This document shows, in pieces, positions 38,890 through 48,203 of a stretch of 64,000 nt of DNA (positions are counted from its first letter, which is position 1; each line of letters opens with the position of its first letter). Below the pieces are notes generated by a model, which saw only the letters and a list, made by a program, of their open reading frames with translations, made no database searches and was not told the origin of the DNA. Both the position numbers and the translations under genes were made by a program. The DNA is from Lacinutrix jangbogonensis (GTDB taxonomy: Bacteria > Bacteroidota > Bacteroidia > Flavobacteriales > Flavobacteriaceae): assembly GCF_000797445.1 (NCBI RefSeq), contig NZ_JSWF01000033.1:1-64000 (forward strand), given 5' to 3'.

Positions 38890-39282
38890 ATGAAAAAGAA
38901 CAATCTAACAGATACCGAAGTAATTTTAATAGATTTATATTATTGTGGACATTTTGAAAAAGATAAGATTGCTAAAAGACTTTTTGTGTCATCTGCGAAA
39001 CTGTCTAAAATTGAAAAAAGCATATTTAAAAAATTCAAAAGCAATTGTTGGTTTCTAATAATTAAAAAGGCATTCGAGTTAAATATTTTGGTTAAAGAAA
39101 AAAACAGCACTTTAGATATTCAAAAAGAAGCTAAAGTTTGTGCTAAGAATATTCGAATAATTGGCATTACAGAGGGCAGTAGCGATCTCGATATTAAATT
39201 TAAAATTTACAAAGAGTTAATCCGTTTTTATAGTAAATATGAGTACAGTTATCTATTAAAACCTTTTGAAGAGTTTAAGTAA
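38890..39282 (+). CDS. Small HTH-like protein, paralog 2
   Basis: 130 residues, 161 bp after paralog 1, with the same N-terminal helix-turn-helix-like pattern and a divergent lysine-rich C-terminus (IYKELIRFYSKYEYSYLL). Last gene before the right end of element 2. Function unknown; the duplication suggests paired or antagonistic regulators. Confidence 0.55.
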   Translation: MKKNNLTDTEVILIDLYYCGHFEKDKIAKRLFVSSAKLSKIEKSIFKKFKSNCWFLIIKKAFELNILVKEKNSTLDIQKEAKVCAKNIRIIGITEGSSDLDIKFKIYKELIRFYSKYEYSYLLKPFEEFK

Positions 39283-39620
39283 GCTTAATTAAAATTAATG
39301 GTGTTTTTGGCGCCATTGAATAAGCTTTTAATCTGTGTTATTTTATTTTAAAAAAAACAAAACGTATATATACTTATTATGTTTATGGCTTTAAAAAAAA
39401 ATAAAAAGAACGCTGGAAAATTTGTAATTTAAAAACGTAAGATTATATGTCAACATAATGATTGTTTCTTTTTAGAATTATCATATTTTTATAATAGAAA
39501 ATAATGGTCTAATCTAGACTTTAAATTATATATTTTTTTGCATACGAAAGTGCATATGATTTTGTAAAACGCACATCGGGAAAGCCCTATTAATATGGGT
39601 TTTTAGTTTTGAGCATCAAA
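39283..39620. other. Right end of element 2, arm-like site and hairpin
   Basis: 338 bases without a gene. It contains GCATACGAAAGTGCATATGA at 39540-39558, matching the CAATACAAAAGTGCATACGA region at 19082-19100 inside the truncated integrase gene, so it is probably the attR arm site of element 2. A hairpin at about 39584-39600 (AGCCCTAT / ATATGGGT plus T run) may end transcription from paralog 2. Confidence 0.5.
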
Positions 39621-39667
39621 CTCATAACCCGAAGGTCACTGGTTCTAGTCCAGTTCCCGCTACTAAG
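39621..39667 (+). repeat. Third att copy (right end of element 2)
   Basis: 47-bp copy of the tRNA-fMet 3' half with one change in the T loop (GGTTCTAG instead of GGTTCGAG). It shares the upstream TCAAA with the copy at 18957. No tRNA 5' half is present. Confidence 0.9.
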
Positions 39668-39685
39668 CTTAACGCTAATAAAAAA

Positions 39686-39719
39686 AACGGATTGTGGTGC
39701 ACATCCGTTTTTTTTTTTA
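39686..39719 (+). terminator. Terminator beside the third att copy
   Basis: Stem AACGGA(T)TGTG / CACATCCGTT with one bulged T and a long T run. It resembles the hairpin at 3542. The following ATGTATTCTATTTTCTTACG resembles the first codons of the element 1 integrase, so this may be a third, fully decayed integrase start. Confidence 0.6.
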
Positions 39720-39848
39720 TGTATTCTATTTTCTTACGTTTGCAATAAGTAGTTTTTTATTTATCTTTTGAGAGTATTCTATATTTAGTATCTTATAGAG
39801 CATTACAAAAAAACACACTGCCATAGGCTAAAAAGAGCTTGCTTATTT

Positions 39849-40972
39849 TGAAAAATAAAAACCCAAACAGGTCCTTAACTTGGATACTATATTTTACAAT
39901 ACCATTTGTAGTGGTTTTGTTTTATAAATACCTCTCAAAAGATACGGTTAGTAGCTATATTTCTATGGATTCCACTGTGCTTTCAAAAGTAAATATTGAA
40001 AAAATATGACCTCAAACAGTAGATTATATATTTGATGTAAAACCTATTTTATCTGATCGTTGTTACTTATGTCACGGCCCTGATGAAGGTTCTCGTGAAG
40101 CAAACTAGAGACTAGATATAAAAGAAGGCGCATATGCTGCCATTAAAGAAAGTTTAGATCGTTTTGCAATTGTTCCCGGAGATACAATTTCTAGCATTAT
40201 GGTACATAGAATCAATTCTATAGATTCTGAAAAAATAATGCCACCAGAAAGTTCTAATCTTTCACTAAGCGATTACGAGAAGAAAGTGTTTACCAAATGG
40301 ATAGAACAAGGTGCTGTTTGAAAAGAGCATTGGGCATTTGTTCCTCCTGTAAAAAAATAGGTTCCTGAAGTAAAGTATGCGAGTTTTGTCTCTAATGAAA
40401 TAGATAATTCAAAAATTAGAACAGCAAGGACTATCGCTTTCCGAAAACGCAAGTAAAGAGAAGTTAATTAGACGCGTCTTTTTTGATTTATCAGGTTTAC
40501 CACCAACTCTAGAAGATATCCATAGTTTTCTTAATGATAGTTCTGAAAACGCTTATGAAAAAGTAATAGATAAGCTTCTTAATTCCAGGCAATATGGAGA
40601 ACATATGACTTCAAGTTGGTTAGATGTAGCAAGATATTCAGATACACATGGTTATCAAGATGATTTAGAACGCACGATGTGGCCTTGGCGCGATTGGGTT
40701 ATCAGTGCTTTTAATAGAAATATGCCTTATAATGATTTTGTGACTTGGCAATTAGCAGGAGATTTATTACCTGAAGCTACCTTAGAACAAATCCTAGCCA
40801 CTGGCTTTAATAGAAACCATAAAATCACTCAAGAAGGAGGTGTTATTGACGAAGAATATCGTGTGGAATATGTTTTAGATCGCACAAATACAGTATCCAA
40901 ATCTTTATTAGGACTGACGATGGAATGTGCGCAGTGCCACGATCATAAGTACGATCCTATTTCTCAAAAAGA
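39849..40972 (+). pseudogene. Cytochrome c/PSD1 (DUF1549) protein, decayed and truncated
   Basis: Reads as a planctomycete-type cytochrome protein: N-terminal membrane anchor (WILYFTIPFVVVLFY), heme motif RCYLCHGPDEG, then DUF1549 (SSWLDVARYSDTHGYQDD, ECAQCHDHKYDPISQKE). In-frame stops at 40007, 40106, 40319 and 40358 and a frameshift near 40400 break it. The IS copy then cuts it at 40972, so the C-terminal DUF1553 part is missing. Only 40605-40979 still looks like an open frame. Confidence 0.85.
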
Positions 40973-42202
40973 GTCGTAATAGACAAAATGGTTGCTAATT
41001 TGGTGTAATATTTTCCAAGTGGACAAAATGGTTGCTGATTTTATTCTTAATTCTTTGCTATTGAGGAAACAGAAAATATCATAAATTTTAACCTAATAAA
41101 ACAGAATTAGATTCTAATAAAAACGAACACGTCTGACACCTATTTTAAGCTAGACAAAAACAACAAGTTATGAAGCCTTTTACTGCTTCTTTTTTATGTC
41201 GTTTTAAAGTGTATTATCCTTTTAAAAATTCATTTATAAATTTGATTTTCCTGTTTTTAGTCAAGCTATTATGATTCCTCAATTTGTTTTTTAAATCTGA
41301 AGAATGACCATCAATCATATTTGTTGTATTAGGTATATTTTGATCGAAATTATCATACCAAGTAAAGAGCCATTTTATATTTGTGTTTAGACTTCTATAA
41401 GCACTTCTGAGTCGTTTATGAGTATAGTAACTTTTTCCTGTTTCGAGGTTTGTAGTGCGCTCATCTAGGAAGCATTCCCATTTTGTAAACCATAATCCTA
41501 AGCCTCCAGCAAAAGATTCTTTATCGTTCTGTTTTAACAAGCTTACAAGTGCTTTAATCTCAATTGAAGCAGGCATCTTAGGGTTTTTAGTTATGTATGG
41601 TCGTATGGTTGCAACCTGATGAAACTGACAAAGCTGTACAGGTAAATTCTTAAACAATCCTAGAAGTCCCTTTCTTCCATCACAGACAATTGCAACTATA
41701 ATATAGCCTCTTGATATGAGGTGATTAACACCTTCTAAGTAAAGTGTATTAGTTTCTGAACGGACATAATACCAAATTAGATTTTCTTTGGTGTAAGCGT
41801 CCTTAAATAACATCAAACCAAAGCTTCTACCCCAATAGGTTGTATCCATTAAAACTACAATTTTCCTCGGAATGCGCTCTGGAATTGTAACCTTGTATAA
41901 ATCCATTTTTCGCTGGATAGTTCTCTTAGAACATCCGTGCTTTCTAGCAAGTTGCTGGTAAGTCTGTTTTCCTTTAGTATAGTCTTCCCAAATGATAGCA
42001 GGAATGACTTGTTTTCCTCCTGTAAAAAACGTGCCGCAGGATAAACATTTGTAGCGTTGTTTTTCATTTCTAATCCCATATTTTTTGGTTAGGGAACTCT
42101 TACAATAAACACATTTTTTTTATTCAAAGCCTTTGATTTACTACAAACCTAATCAATATAAGGGCTAACAAGATTATCAGCAACCATTTTGTCTATTACA
42201 TC
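40973..42202 (-). mobile_element. IS (Zn-binding IS256-variant type), copy 2
   Basis: Same 1.23-kb element as copy 1, with only a few base differences. There is no 8-bp target duplication (left CAAAAAGA, right CTAATTTT), and the left and right flanks belong to different genes. This suggests a deletion or recombination next to the IS. Confidence 0.85.
41214..42119 (-). CDS. IS transposase, copy 2
   Basis: Matches the copy 1 transposase except for a few substitutions (for example ECFLDERT for ECFLNERT, GHSSDLK for GHFSDLK). As in copy 1 the first ATG (41906) misses the zinc ribbon and HTH, which continue in frame up to 42119 behind an A8 run. It may still be active, or may depend on frameshifting. 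Confidence 0.75.
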   Translation of the reverse strand, partial: KKCVYCKSSLTKKYGIRNEKQRYKCLSCGTFFTGGKQVIPAIIWEDYTKGKQTYQQLARKHGCSKRTIQRKMDLYKVTIPERIPRKIVVLMDTTYWGRSFGLMLFKDAYTKENLIWYYVRSETNTLYLEGVNHLISRGYIIVAIVCDGRKGLLGLFKNLPVQLCQFHQVATIRPYITKNPKMPASIEIKALVSLLKQNDKESFAGGLGLWFTKWECFLDERTTNLETGKSYYTHKRLRSAYRSLNTNIKWLFTWYDNFDQNIPNTTNMIDGHSSDLKNKLRNHNSLTKNRKIKFINEFLKG

Positions 42203-42567
42203 CTAATTTTACAGAAGCCGATGATCAAATTACTTATGGCACCAATGCACAAACCACGTTTGGTATGCCAACGGATATTTTAGGGATGTGGTCTGGAGAT
42301 GTTAATGGAGATAGCGTTATACAATACTCAGGTACAAATCCAGATACGCCAAGTATCTTATCGCATGTAATAAACGCTGCTGGAAACTTTTTAAACGTCC
42401 CAACCTATAGCGCTTTAGGATATAATGATAATGATATGAACGGAAGTACACAATACAGCGGCACAGCGCCAGATACGCCATTTATTTCACAAAATGTACT
42501 GTCCCATTCTGGAAACTTTTTAAATTTCAGTACCTATGCTATAGAAGAACAATTACCAGAAAATTAA
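42202..42567 (+). pseudogene. C-terminal remnant of a secreted dockerin-like protein
   Basis: The open frame runs directly out of the IS end. It holds two related repeats (MWSGDVNGDSVIQYSGTNPD and YNDNDMNGSTQYSGTAPD), each followed by F(L)NVPTYS/F(L)NFSTYA. The DVNGDS motif looks like a dockerin/EF-hand calcium loop. The N-terminus was lost at the IS. Eighteen bases on, a second ATG (42586) reads only MKRIIQF before a stop and looks like the clipped start of another gene. Confidence 0.6.
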
Positions 42568-42614
42568 AGACATAAAACAATTATTATGAAAAGAATTATC
42601 CAATTCTAACTATT

Positions 42615-44153
42615 CTATTTAAAAGATTCGGTTATAAGATTTTCAGTTGCTTCTGGAATTAATGTCAATGTAGGCGCAACAGGCGCAGCATCTTTGTGAA
42701 TCCAAACTGGAAATTCATAGTACTTCACTTCGGGCGCGTTCACATTTGAAAAGTTAATCACTGCGCAAGCGTGGTTAAACCAATCATGACTTTTTTCAAG
42801 CCATTTTACTGGAGTTGTGCCTACCTTAATGAGAGGTTTTTTATAGCGGACATTACAGTCTGTAGTATGCCTTTTATAAGGGGCTTCTCCTGTGAATTCT
42901 TCAAAACCACTGCTACCTACTAGACGTCCTTTAGATAATTTATGAGCTCCATCTTGATAGATTCCAAGGGAGTGTTCGTGTCCCCAGAACCAAGCTGGAA
43001 TCTTATGGAAATAATGCTTAAAATATCCATATAAATTATCATTCAAATAGGGGCTTCCTCCATTTGTTTTTTCATTTATCAAAGCATTGACTGAGAACAA
43101 CTGGTGGTGAGAAAGAAGAATTGTGTTACCAGGAAAATTTTTTAATTTGTCTTTATGCCATGTCACTTCAGATTCTTGTAGCTTGGGACCAATGGTTGGC
43201 ATAGGCGTAGGAAGTGAATTATATCCTGTGTCCATTCCAAGAAATTGCCATTTTTCATCTTCAGACCTCAAACAAAAGTAGCTAGCGTCTTGATAAGTAG
43301 TTGCAGGAAGACCTGCTTTATTATTTACATCTAAAACATGTTTGTAAAAACCTTGCCCTCCAGACATGTATTCGTGATTGCCAGGAAGAGAAAAAAGAGG
43401 CACGCTCTTGCCCACTTTTTTAAATACGTTTAGAAACACATCTAGTATTTCAGTTTTACACTCATGCTCCGTTCCGGAATAATAGACATCTCCAACATGA
43501 ATAATACAATCAGGGTTTATTGTGGTCATGATGTTTTCTAACATAGCCACAGCATCTGGAAGACCCGTACCATAATCTCCTACGATTACAACTTTGGCAT
43601 TCTCAGGTAATTTGTAATCTATTAATCCATAATTAATATCATTTTTTCCTTCGATCTTCCAATCATTATACTGTTGATGTTTTGTACTACCACAAAACCC
43701 ATGATTGATATAATAGTTAATGATCGATATTGCCCAGAATTCATAGGTAAAATCGCTAAAGGGAAAACCTAATATGGATAATGGAACTTGCTTCTTAACT
43801 TGGTCAATAGTTTTCTTCTTTTCTTCTTTACAGTTGTTCTTCAGTTTATTAGATGCTTGTAAAAAGAACTCCTGCGACAAAAAGGATTGAATATTTGCAT
43901 CGTTATCAAGGTCTTTTGGCAGCCTAGCTTCTATTGACGCTTTATCTAATGGATCAATTAGTATATCCTTGTTATACGCATTGACATGGAGATTAGTACC
44001 CAACATCATAGTGTGAAATTTTACTTTAGCGTCATTATAGTTGATAAGAGAATCCTCTTTGAGAGCTAAATCGTGGATTGTTTTTTGCACCGCTGATTGC
44101 CAATTAGAATGAGCGATACTACTGCTACGAATAAAAGGTTTTGAAGGAATCAT
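42615..44153 (-). CDS. Calcineurin-like metallophosphoesterase
   Basis: 512 residues with the full metal-binding set: VGDYGTG, HVGDVYYSG, LPGNHEYMSGG, LLSHHQLFS and WGHEHSLG. The N-terminal 170 residues are helical and unassigned. No signal peptide is visible. It hydrolyses phosphoesters, but the substrate is unknown. It is convergent with the IS-flanking remnants and separated by 92 bp from the membrane operon upstream. Confidence 0.9.
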   Translation of the reverse strand: MIPSKPFIRSSSIAHSNWQSAVQKTIHDLALKEDSLINYNDAKVKFHTMMLGTNLHVNAYNKDILIDPLDKASIEARLPKDLDNDANIQSFLSQEFFLQASNKLKNNCKEEKKKTIDQVKKQVPLSILGFPFSDFTYEFWAISIINYYINHGFCGSTKHQQYNDWKIEGKNDINYGLIDYKLPENAKVVIVGDYGTGLPDAVAMLENIMTTINPDCIIHVGDVYYSGTEHECKTEILDVFLNVFKKVGKSVPLFSLPGNHEYMSGGQGFYKHVLDVNNKAGLPATTYQDASYFCLRSEDEKWQFLGMDTGYNSLPTPMPTIGPKLQESEVTWHKDKLKNFPGNTILLSHHQLFSVNALINEKTNGGSPYLNDNLYGYFKHYFHKIPAWFWGHEHSLGIYQDGAHKLSKGRLVGSSGFEEFTGEAPYKRHTTDCNVRYKKPLIKVGTTPVKWLEKSHDWFNHACAVINFSNVNAPEVKYYEFPVWIHKDAAPVAPTLTLIPEATENLITESFK

Positions 44154-44245
44154 GATTTTGTTCTTTATTTGTGCGTAACGTTTGGGATACAGTTTGTTAC
44201 TTGGTTGAGCAACTAATTTAGCAAATAAAAACTGAATAGAAAATA

Positions 44246-46003
44246 TTACAATTTAGGTTCCAGCCATAAATATCCAGCACATAAAATGAAAATAACAAAA
44301 AACCATAAAGGATTGACTAATTTTAAAGTACTTCTTGGGGATGTTTTAGAGCTAGAGATTGTATTAAAATTATTTTTATTTGCTTTTATCGTATTAAAAT
44401 TGGTGGCAGCTTTCCATTGTAAACTATCTGTCACATAATACTGGAATATTTCTGAGCTATTTTGACTAACACGTTGTTGTTTCCATCCAGTTTTTCTAGG
44501 ATAAACTCTTCCTTTCCATAAACTTTTTACATTAAGATCTCTTTGTAAAGGAATGGAAAAACCTTCATTAGATTCAACTATTGGATTTGGAATAGTCGTT
44601 CTCAATTCAAATTCAAAAGGCTGATTTATATAAGCGAGGTTATGACTTGAACTCCATTGAACTGAAGGCGTTTTTGGTTTGCTTATTTTTTCGATAATCT
44701 TTGACCATAAAGCGTGATACGTTTTGGGATGCCCATTTAATATAAGTTCAAAGGTGTTTCGAAATACACTAGTGCCAACTCTTCCCGAACCAACACGCTG
44801 ATAAGCCGACCAAATTTTAGAGCCAGAACGGTGAATTGGCTGAAGTGAAAATTCATCTTTAAATTGATAAAAATATTTCTTTAAATTTTGTTTTGGAAAA
44901 GCACTCAGGTTCGCTTCTTTACTTTTTTCAGTTTCAAATTTGAATGAAGATATTAATTTTTTATTTCTAAAATAATTAACATCTGGCTGTATTAAAATGC
45001 CCATGCCTAATTCTCTTACTACAGTTCTTAAAGTGGTTAGTTGTCGTTTAGAAAATGCTTTTAAAGATCTTGTGTCGATGATTAATAAGTCGAAAATTTC
45101 TAATTTTTCTTCTGTAATATTAATGATAGGTTTGCTAGTCATATTAAAATACTCATACTTATAACGTGCTGTTGTGAGTTGGTTTTTAACAACAACTTGA
45201 TGACCAGTTTCAGCTAAATAATTTTTTAAATATTTAGATTCAAATGTTGGAGATCCGTTAAGCATCAAAATTTTTAAAGGACTTTTGTCAACGATGGTTA
45301 GTGGTAAAAGAGCTGTGGATAGTACTGCGTCAAGACTGTCTTTTTCTACCAAATGATAATTAAAATTCCCACTGACGTTCAAATCCGTTGAAACCTCAAA
45401 TGATTGAAACTTCTCATCAGTAAGTATCAAAGAATCTAGAGTTTTACCGCCTGGTCCTTCTAATAGTAATCTGTTGCTTTTGGTTGGGTTTTTATAAGTG
45501 CCATTAAATTGCAAACGATTCCCTTTGGTTTGATAATAATCATAGTTTAATTGAGTCACTCCTTTTAGTTCTTTTCCACCTAAATAGAGTGTTGGAATAG
45601 CTTCTAATTGCCAATGATCAAAGCGTCTAATTCCATGTCCAAGTATAAAAAGAGAGGAAGGAATATTGTCAATGTCAAAAATTTCTTCACCAATTTTATA
45701 TTGATAAACGTCAAGTTTTGGATCTGTTTTTTTGAGACTATCTAATTGTGTTTGTTTGAATCCTTCAGTTAATAGTACTGCAATTTGGGTCTCTGTTTTT
45801 ACTTGTGTTTGTGGCTGTAAAGCAATAAGTACAAGTGATGAAATGGCTAAAAATGAAATCCCTAAATGAATAAAAAATATTGAACTCCCATAGAGAGCTC
45901 TTTCTTTCCAAGCAAAAACAAGCCAAAGACAAAGCGCTATAACTAAAATAGGCCAAATCCAATTTAAATGTGCAAAAGTGAAATTATCAATCATTAGTTT
46001 CAA
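44246..46003 (-). CDS. Membrane protein, last gene of the MoxR/BatA-type operon
   Basis: 585 residues: two N-terminal transmembrane helices (IWPILVIALCLWLVFAW; LGISFLAISSLVLIAL), a large extracytoplasmic domain, and a C-terminal helix (LWFFVIFILCAGYLWL). The start overlaps the previous gene by 17 bp. The middle contains a glutamine-amidotransferase-like strand pattern (LKILMLNGSPTFESKYL, DLLIIDTRSLKAF) seen in related BatA-operon proteins. Its exact role is unknown. Confidence 0.8.
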   Translation of the reverse strand: MKLMIDNFTFAHLNWIWPILVIALCLWLVFAWKERALYGSSIFFIHLGISFLAISSLVLIALQPQTQVKTETQIAVLLTEGFKQTQLDSLKKTDPKLDVYQYKIGEEIFDIDNIPSSLFILGHGIRRFDHWQLEAIPTLYLGGKELKGVTQLNYDYYQTKGNRLQFNGTYKNPTKSNRLLLEGPGGKTLDSLILTDEKFQSFEVSTDLNVSGNFNYHLVEKDSLDAVLSTALLPLTIVDKSPLKILMLNGSPTFESKYLKNYLAETGHQVVVKNQLTTARYKYEYFNMTSKPIINITEEKLEIFDLLIIDTRSLKAFSKRQLTTLRTVVRELGMGILIQPDVNYFRNKKLISSFKFETEKSKEANLSAFPKQNLKKYFYQFKDEFSLQPIHRSGSKIWSAYQRVGSGRVGTSVFRNTFELILNGHPKTYHALWSKIIEKISKPKTPSVQWSSSHNLAYINQPFEFELRTTIPNPIVESNEGFSIPLQRDLNVKSLWKGRVYPRKTGWKQQRVSQNSSEIFQYYVTDSLQWKAATNFNTIKANKNNFNTISSSKTSPRSTLKLVNPLWFFVIFILCAGYLWLEPKL

Positions 46004-48203
46004 GTGTTTGGATTAATAATTGTGTCATTTCATCTTTGGATTGCCATGTTGTGTTAGGTGTTTCTTTTGGTTTAGGAATTGCTAAAATTAAGGCTTTCTG
46101 AACTTCTGTATAAAGAGCGTTCTCACTTTTTCTACCTTCTGAAATTGACTTTAGTTGTTGTAATGCTTTTAAGTATTTTCCAGGAAATTCAATCGCTAGA
46201 GTTGCGAATTCATTTCCGGCTTTCTCAAATAATAAACGATCTTTCGCTTCAATATTTTCTCCCATTCTTTTTAACGTTTCAAGTCTTACAATTGATTTTC
46301 GCATAAATGGAAACCTTAATTCTGGTGCTAAATTTTCGCTTTTTCTATAGCTTGAGACTTCATCAAGTTTTCCCGATAATCTCTTGTCTTCCTTAATTGG
46401 AGGCGGATCAAAACCGATGCGATGGACATAGATTCGAGCACTATTTTTAATATCTTGAATCAATTTCAAAGCTCTATATTGATATGGTAGTGACTTTTCA
46501 GGTTTATAGAGTCTCAAATACAACTCTGCATCCCACATTTCATTTAAGGCTTTTCGCAATTTCACTTTTAAAGACTCTGTAAATAACGTTGCTGCTTCAG
46601 GATTGTCATGATTGTGTATAAATGCATCTAAAGGGTTTTTAGCATTCTCTTTTTTAGTTTGATCTGGTACTAAATTATGTTCGTTTTCAGAATCATGTTC
46701 ATGTGTAAAGCCTGCTAAAGGATCTTCTGAATCATGTTCTTGTTGATTTGATTCATCCTCATCATGATACTCATTGCCCTCTTCCATTTCAGATTCCTCA
46801 CCCATAAAGGTCCCATATTTTAGGCGTAAGGTTTTTTGGTCAAATCCTAGTTCATTACTTTCAAATTTAAATTTGTTTACAGCTATTTTTTTTCTCTTTT
46901 TAATTAGTTTTTTAGTGTCAATGATAAGCTGTCGTTGACTCCTGAAATAATCAGGCATGCGATCAACTCCCATATTTCCGGTAACACTAAATTCATATGA
47001 TGTCGTGTCTTTGATGACCACGAAATACGTTTCACTGCGCGAAACATTTGGATGTGGTCTTTTTAAGTCAGAAGTTTTAATATAAAAATAGAGCTCATCT
47101 CCAGGTTCCATTTTCATATCGTCTAAATTTATTTTTTTGGATAAGTTTAACTTTTTAGAGCCTTTTATTACGAGAGCATCAAAGGATAATTGTTCCTCTC
47201 TAAACTTTACAGATTCACCAGATCCTTTGCTCACAGTAGCAATAATTTGAGCATCAGCTATACCGTAATCATCTGTAATCAACGCATTGAATGTAACAGA
47301 TTTATCCTGGTTAAAATCAAAAGAAGTAAAGGGATCAATACCTATTAGTTTAATTTCAGGAGCCTCATCTTTAATGACTTCAATACTATACAAATCTGAA
47401 GTGTAAGCGTTTCCCTGAAGATCTTTAAATTTGAAATTATAAAAGCCAGAATATTTTAAAACGGTGCTATTCGTATAAGAATCATTTTTAAGCGTCATAG
47501 GATAGTTTGCTCCTGTGCTTTGTAATAAAACACTATCTACTTCATAATCAAATTGTAAATTCCAACGAATGTACGAGCCTTCAACGGCTTTAATATTCAT
47601 ACGATCGCTACTATAGGCCTTCGTATTAATGTAAGGTGGATAGGTTACGCTAATTGATTGCTTTGTAATTTTTGGTTTAGATGCTATCGTTTCAATGCTG
47701 TCATACGTATGGAACTCCATTAAATTTTGTTCAGTCTTAAGTAGAGTAGGTGTTTTAAAATAATCAATCGCATTAAACTGGTTTAGTAAGAAACCCAAAA
47801 CTATCATTGCTAAACCAATACAGATTCCCTGAATTGCATGGTTGGGAGGAGTCGTACCTTTTATAACTTTATCAAGTGTTCTTTCAATCTTTAATTGCTG
47901 TAATTTTGCTAAATTGGATACCTCATTGCTCGGTTGTAATAAAAGGCCAGTGCTATACTCTAAAACTTCATATTTGGTGTCCAAAAAACGACTAGTAGCA
48001 CTTAATGTAGGTTTCCAAGGTTTAATAATTATAGCACTTAGAATTCCAACAAGAATGAATGTTAATAATGAAATAAGAATGTGATAACTAATAAAGTAGA
48101 TTAGCACAGCAGCTCCAATGGCATAAGATAGCGCTTCGATAAGCAATAACAATTGCCAACGCTTTTTAAACTGAATTATATGATGTCTATGGTTCTGCTT
48201 CAT
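45987..48203 (-). CDS. DUF4175-like membrane protein with His/Asp-rich insert
   Basis: 738 residues. N-terminal helices lie at about 16-57 and 124-145, followed by a large extracytoplasmic beta domain and a helical C-terminal half (LRKALNEMWDAELYLRLYKPEKSLPYQYRALKLI). The insert at about 478-540 is acidic and His-rich, with a duplicated motif (DPLAGFTHEHD and NPLDAFIHNHD). Overlaps neighbours at both ends (4 and 17 bp), so it belongs to the MoxR operon. Function unknown beyond probable cell-envelope stress or folding work with MoxR. Confidence 0.8.
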   Translation of the reverse strand: MKQNHRHHIIQFKKRWQLLLLIEALSYAIGAAVLIYFISYHILISLLTFILVGILSAIIIKPWKPTLSATSRFLDTKYEVLEYSTGLLLQPSNEVSNLAKLQQLKIERTLDKVIKGTTPPNHAIQGICIGLAMIVLGFLLNQFNAIDYFKTPTLLKTEQNLMEFHTYDSIETIASKPKITKQSISVTYPPYINTKAYSSDRMNIKAVEGSYIRWNLQFDYEVDSVLLQSTGANYPMTLKNDSYTNSTVLKYSGFYNFKFKDLQGNAYTSDLYSIEVIKDEAPEIKLIGIDPFTSFDFNQDKSVTFNALITDDYGIADAQIIATVSKGSGESVKFREEQLSFDALVIKGSKKLNLSKKINLDDMKMEPGDELYFYIKTSDLKRPHPNVSRSETYFVVIKDTTSYEFSVTGNMGVDRMPDYFRSQRQLIIDTKKLIKKRKKIAVNKFKFESNELGFDQKTLRLKYGTFMGEESEMEEGNEYHDEDESNQQEHDSEDPLAGFTHEHDSENEHNLVPDQTKKENAKNPLDAFIHNHDNPEAATLFTESLKVKLRKALNEMWDAELYLRLYKPEKSLPYQYRALKLIQDIKNSARIYVHRIGFDPPPIKEDKRLSGKLDEVSSYRKSENLAPELRFPFMRKSIVRLETLKRMGENIEAKDRLLFEKAGNEFATLAIEFPGKYLKALQQLKSISEGRKSENALYTEVQKALILAIPKPKETPNTTWQSKDEMTQLLIQTLETND

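Larger units (their letters stand above)
18957..39667 (+). mobile_element. Element 2: second tandem island at tRNA-fMet
   Basis: It is bounded by tRNA 3' copies at 18957-19003 and 39621-39667 (one mismatch). The integrase remnant is at the left edge in the same position and orientation as in element 1. Related arm-like sites differ from those of element 1: TGCATACGAT near 19092-19101 and TGCATATGAT near 39550-39559. Cargo is a two-component system and a T9SS/OmpA surface-protein cassette. The integrase is truncated, so the element is probably stranded unless another integrase acts on it. Confidence 0.65.
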
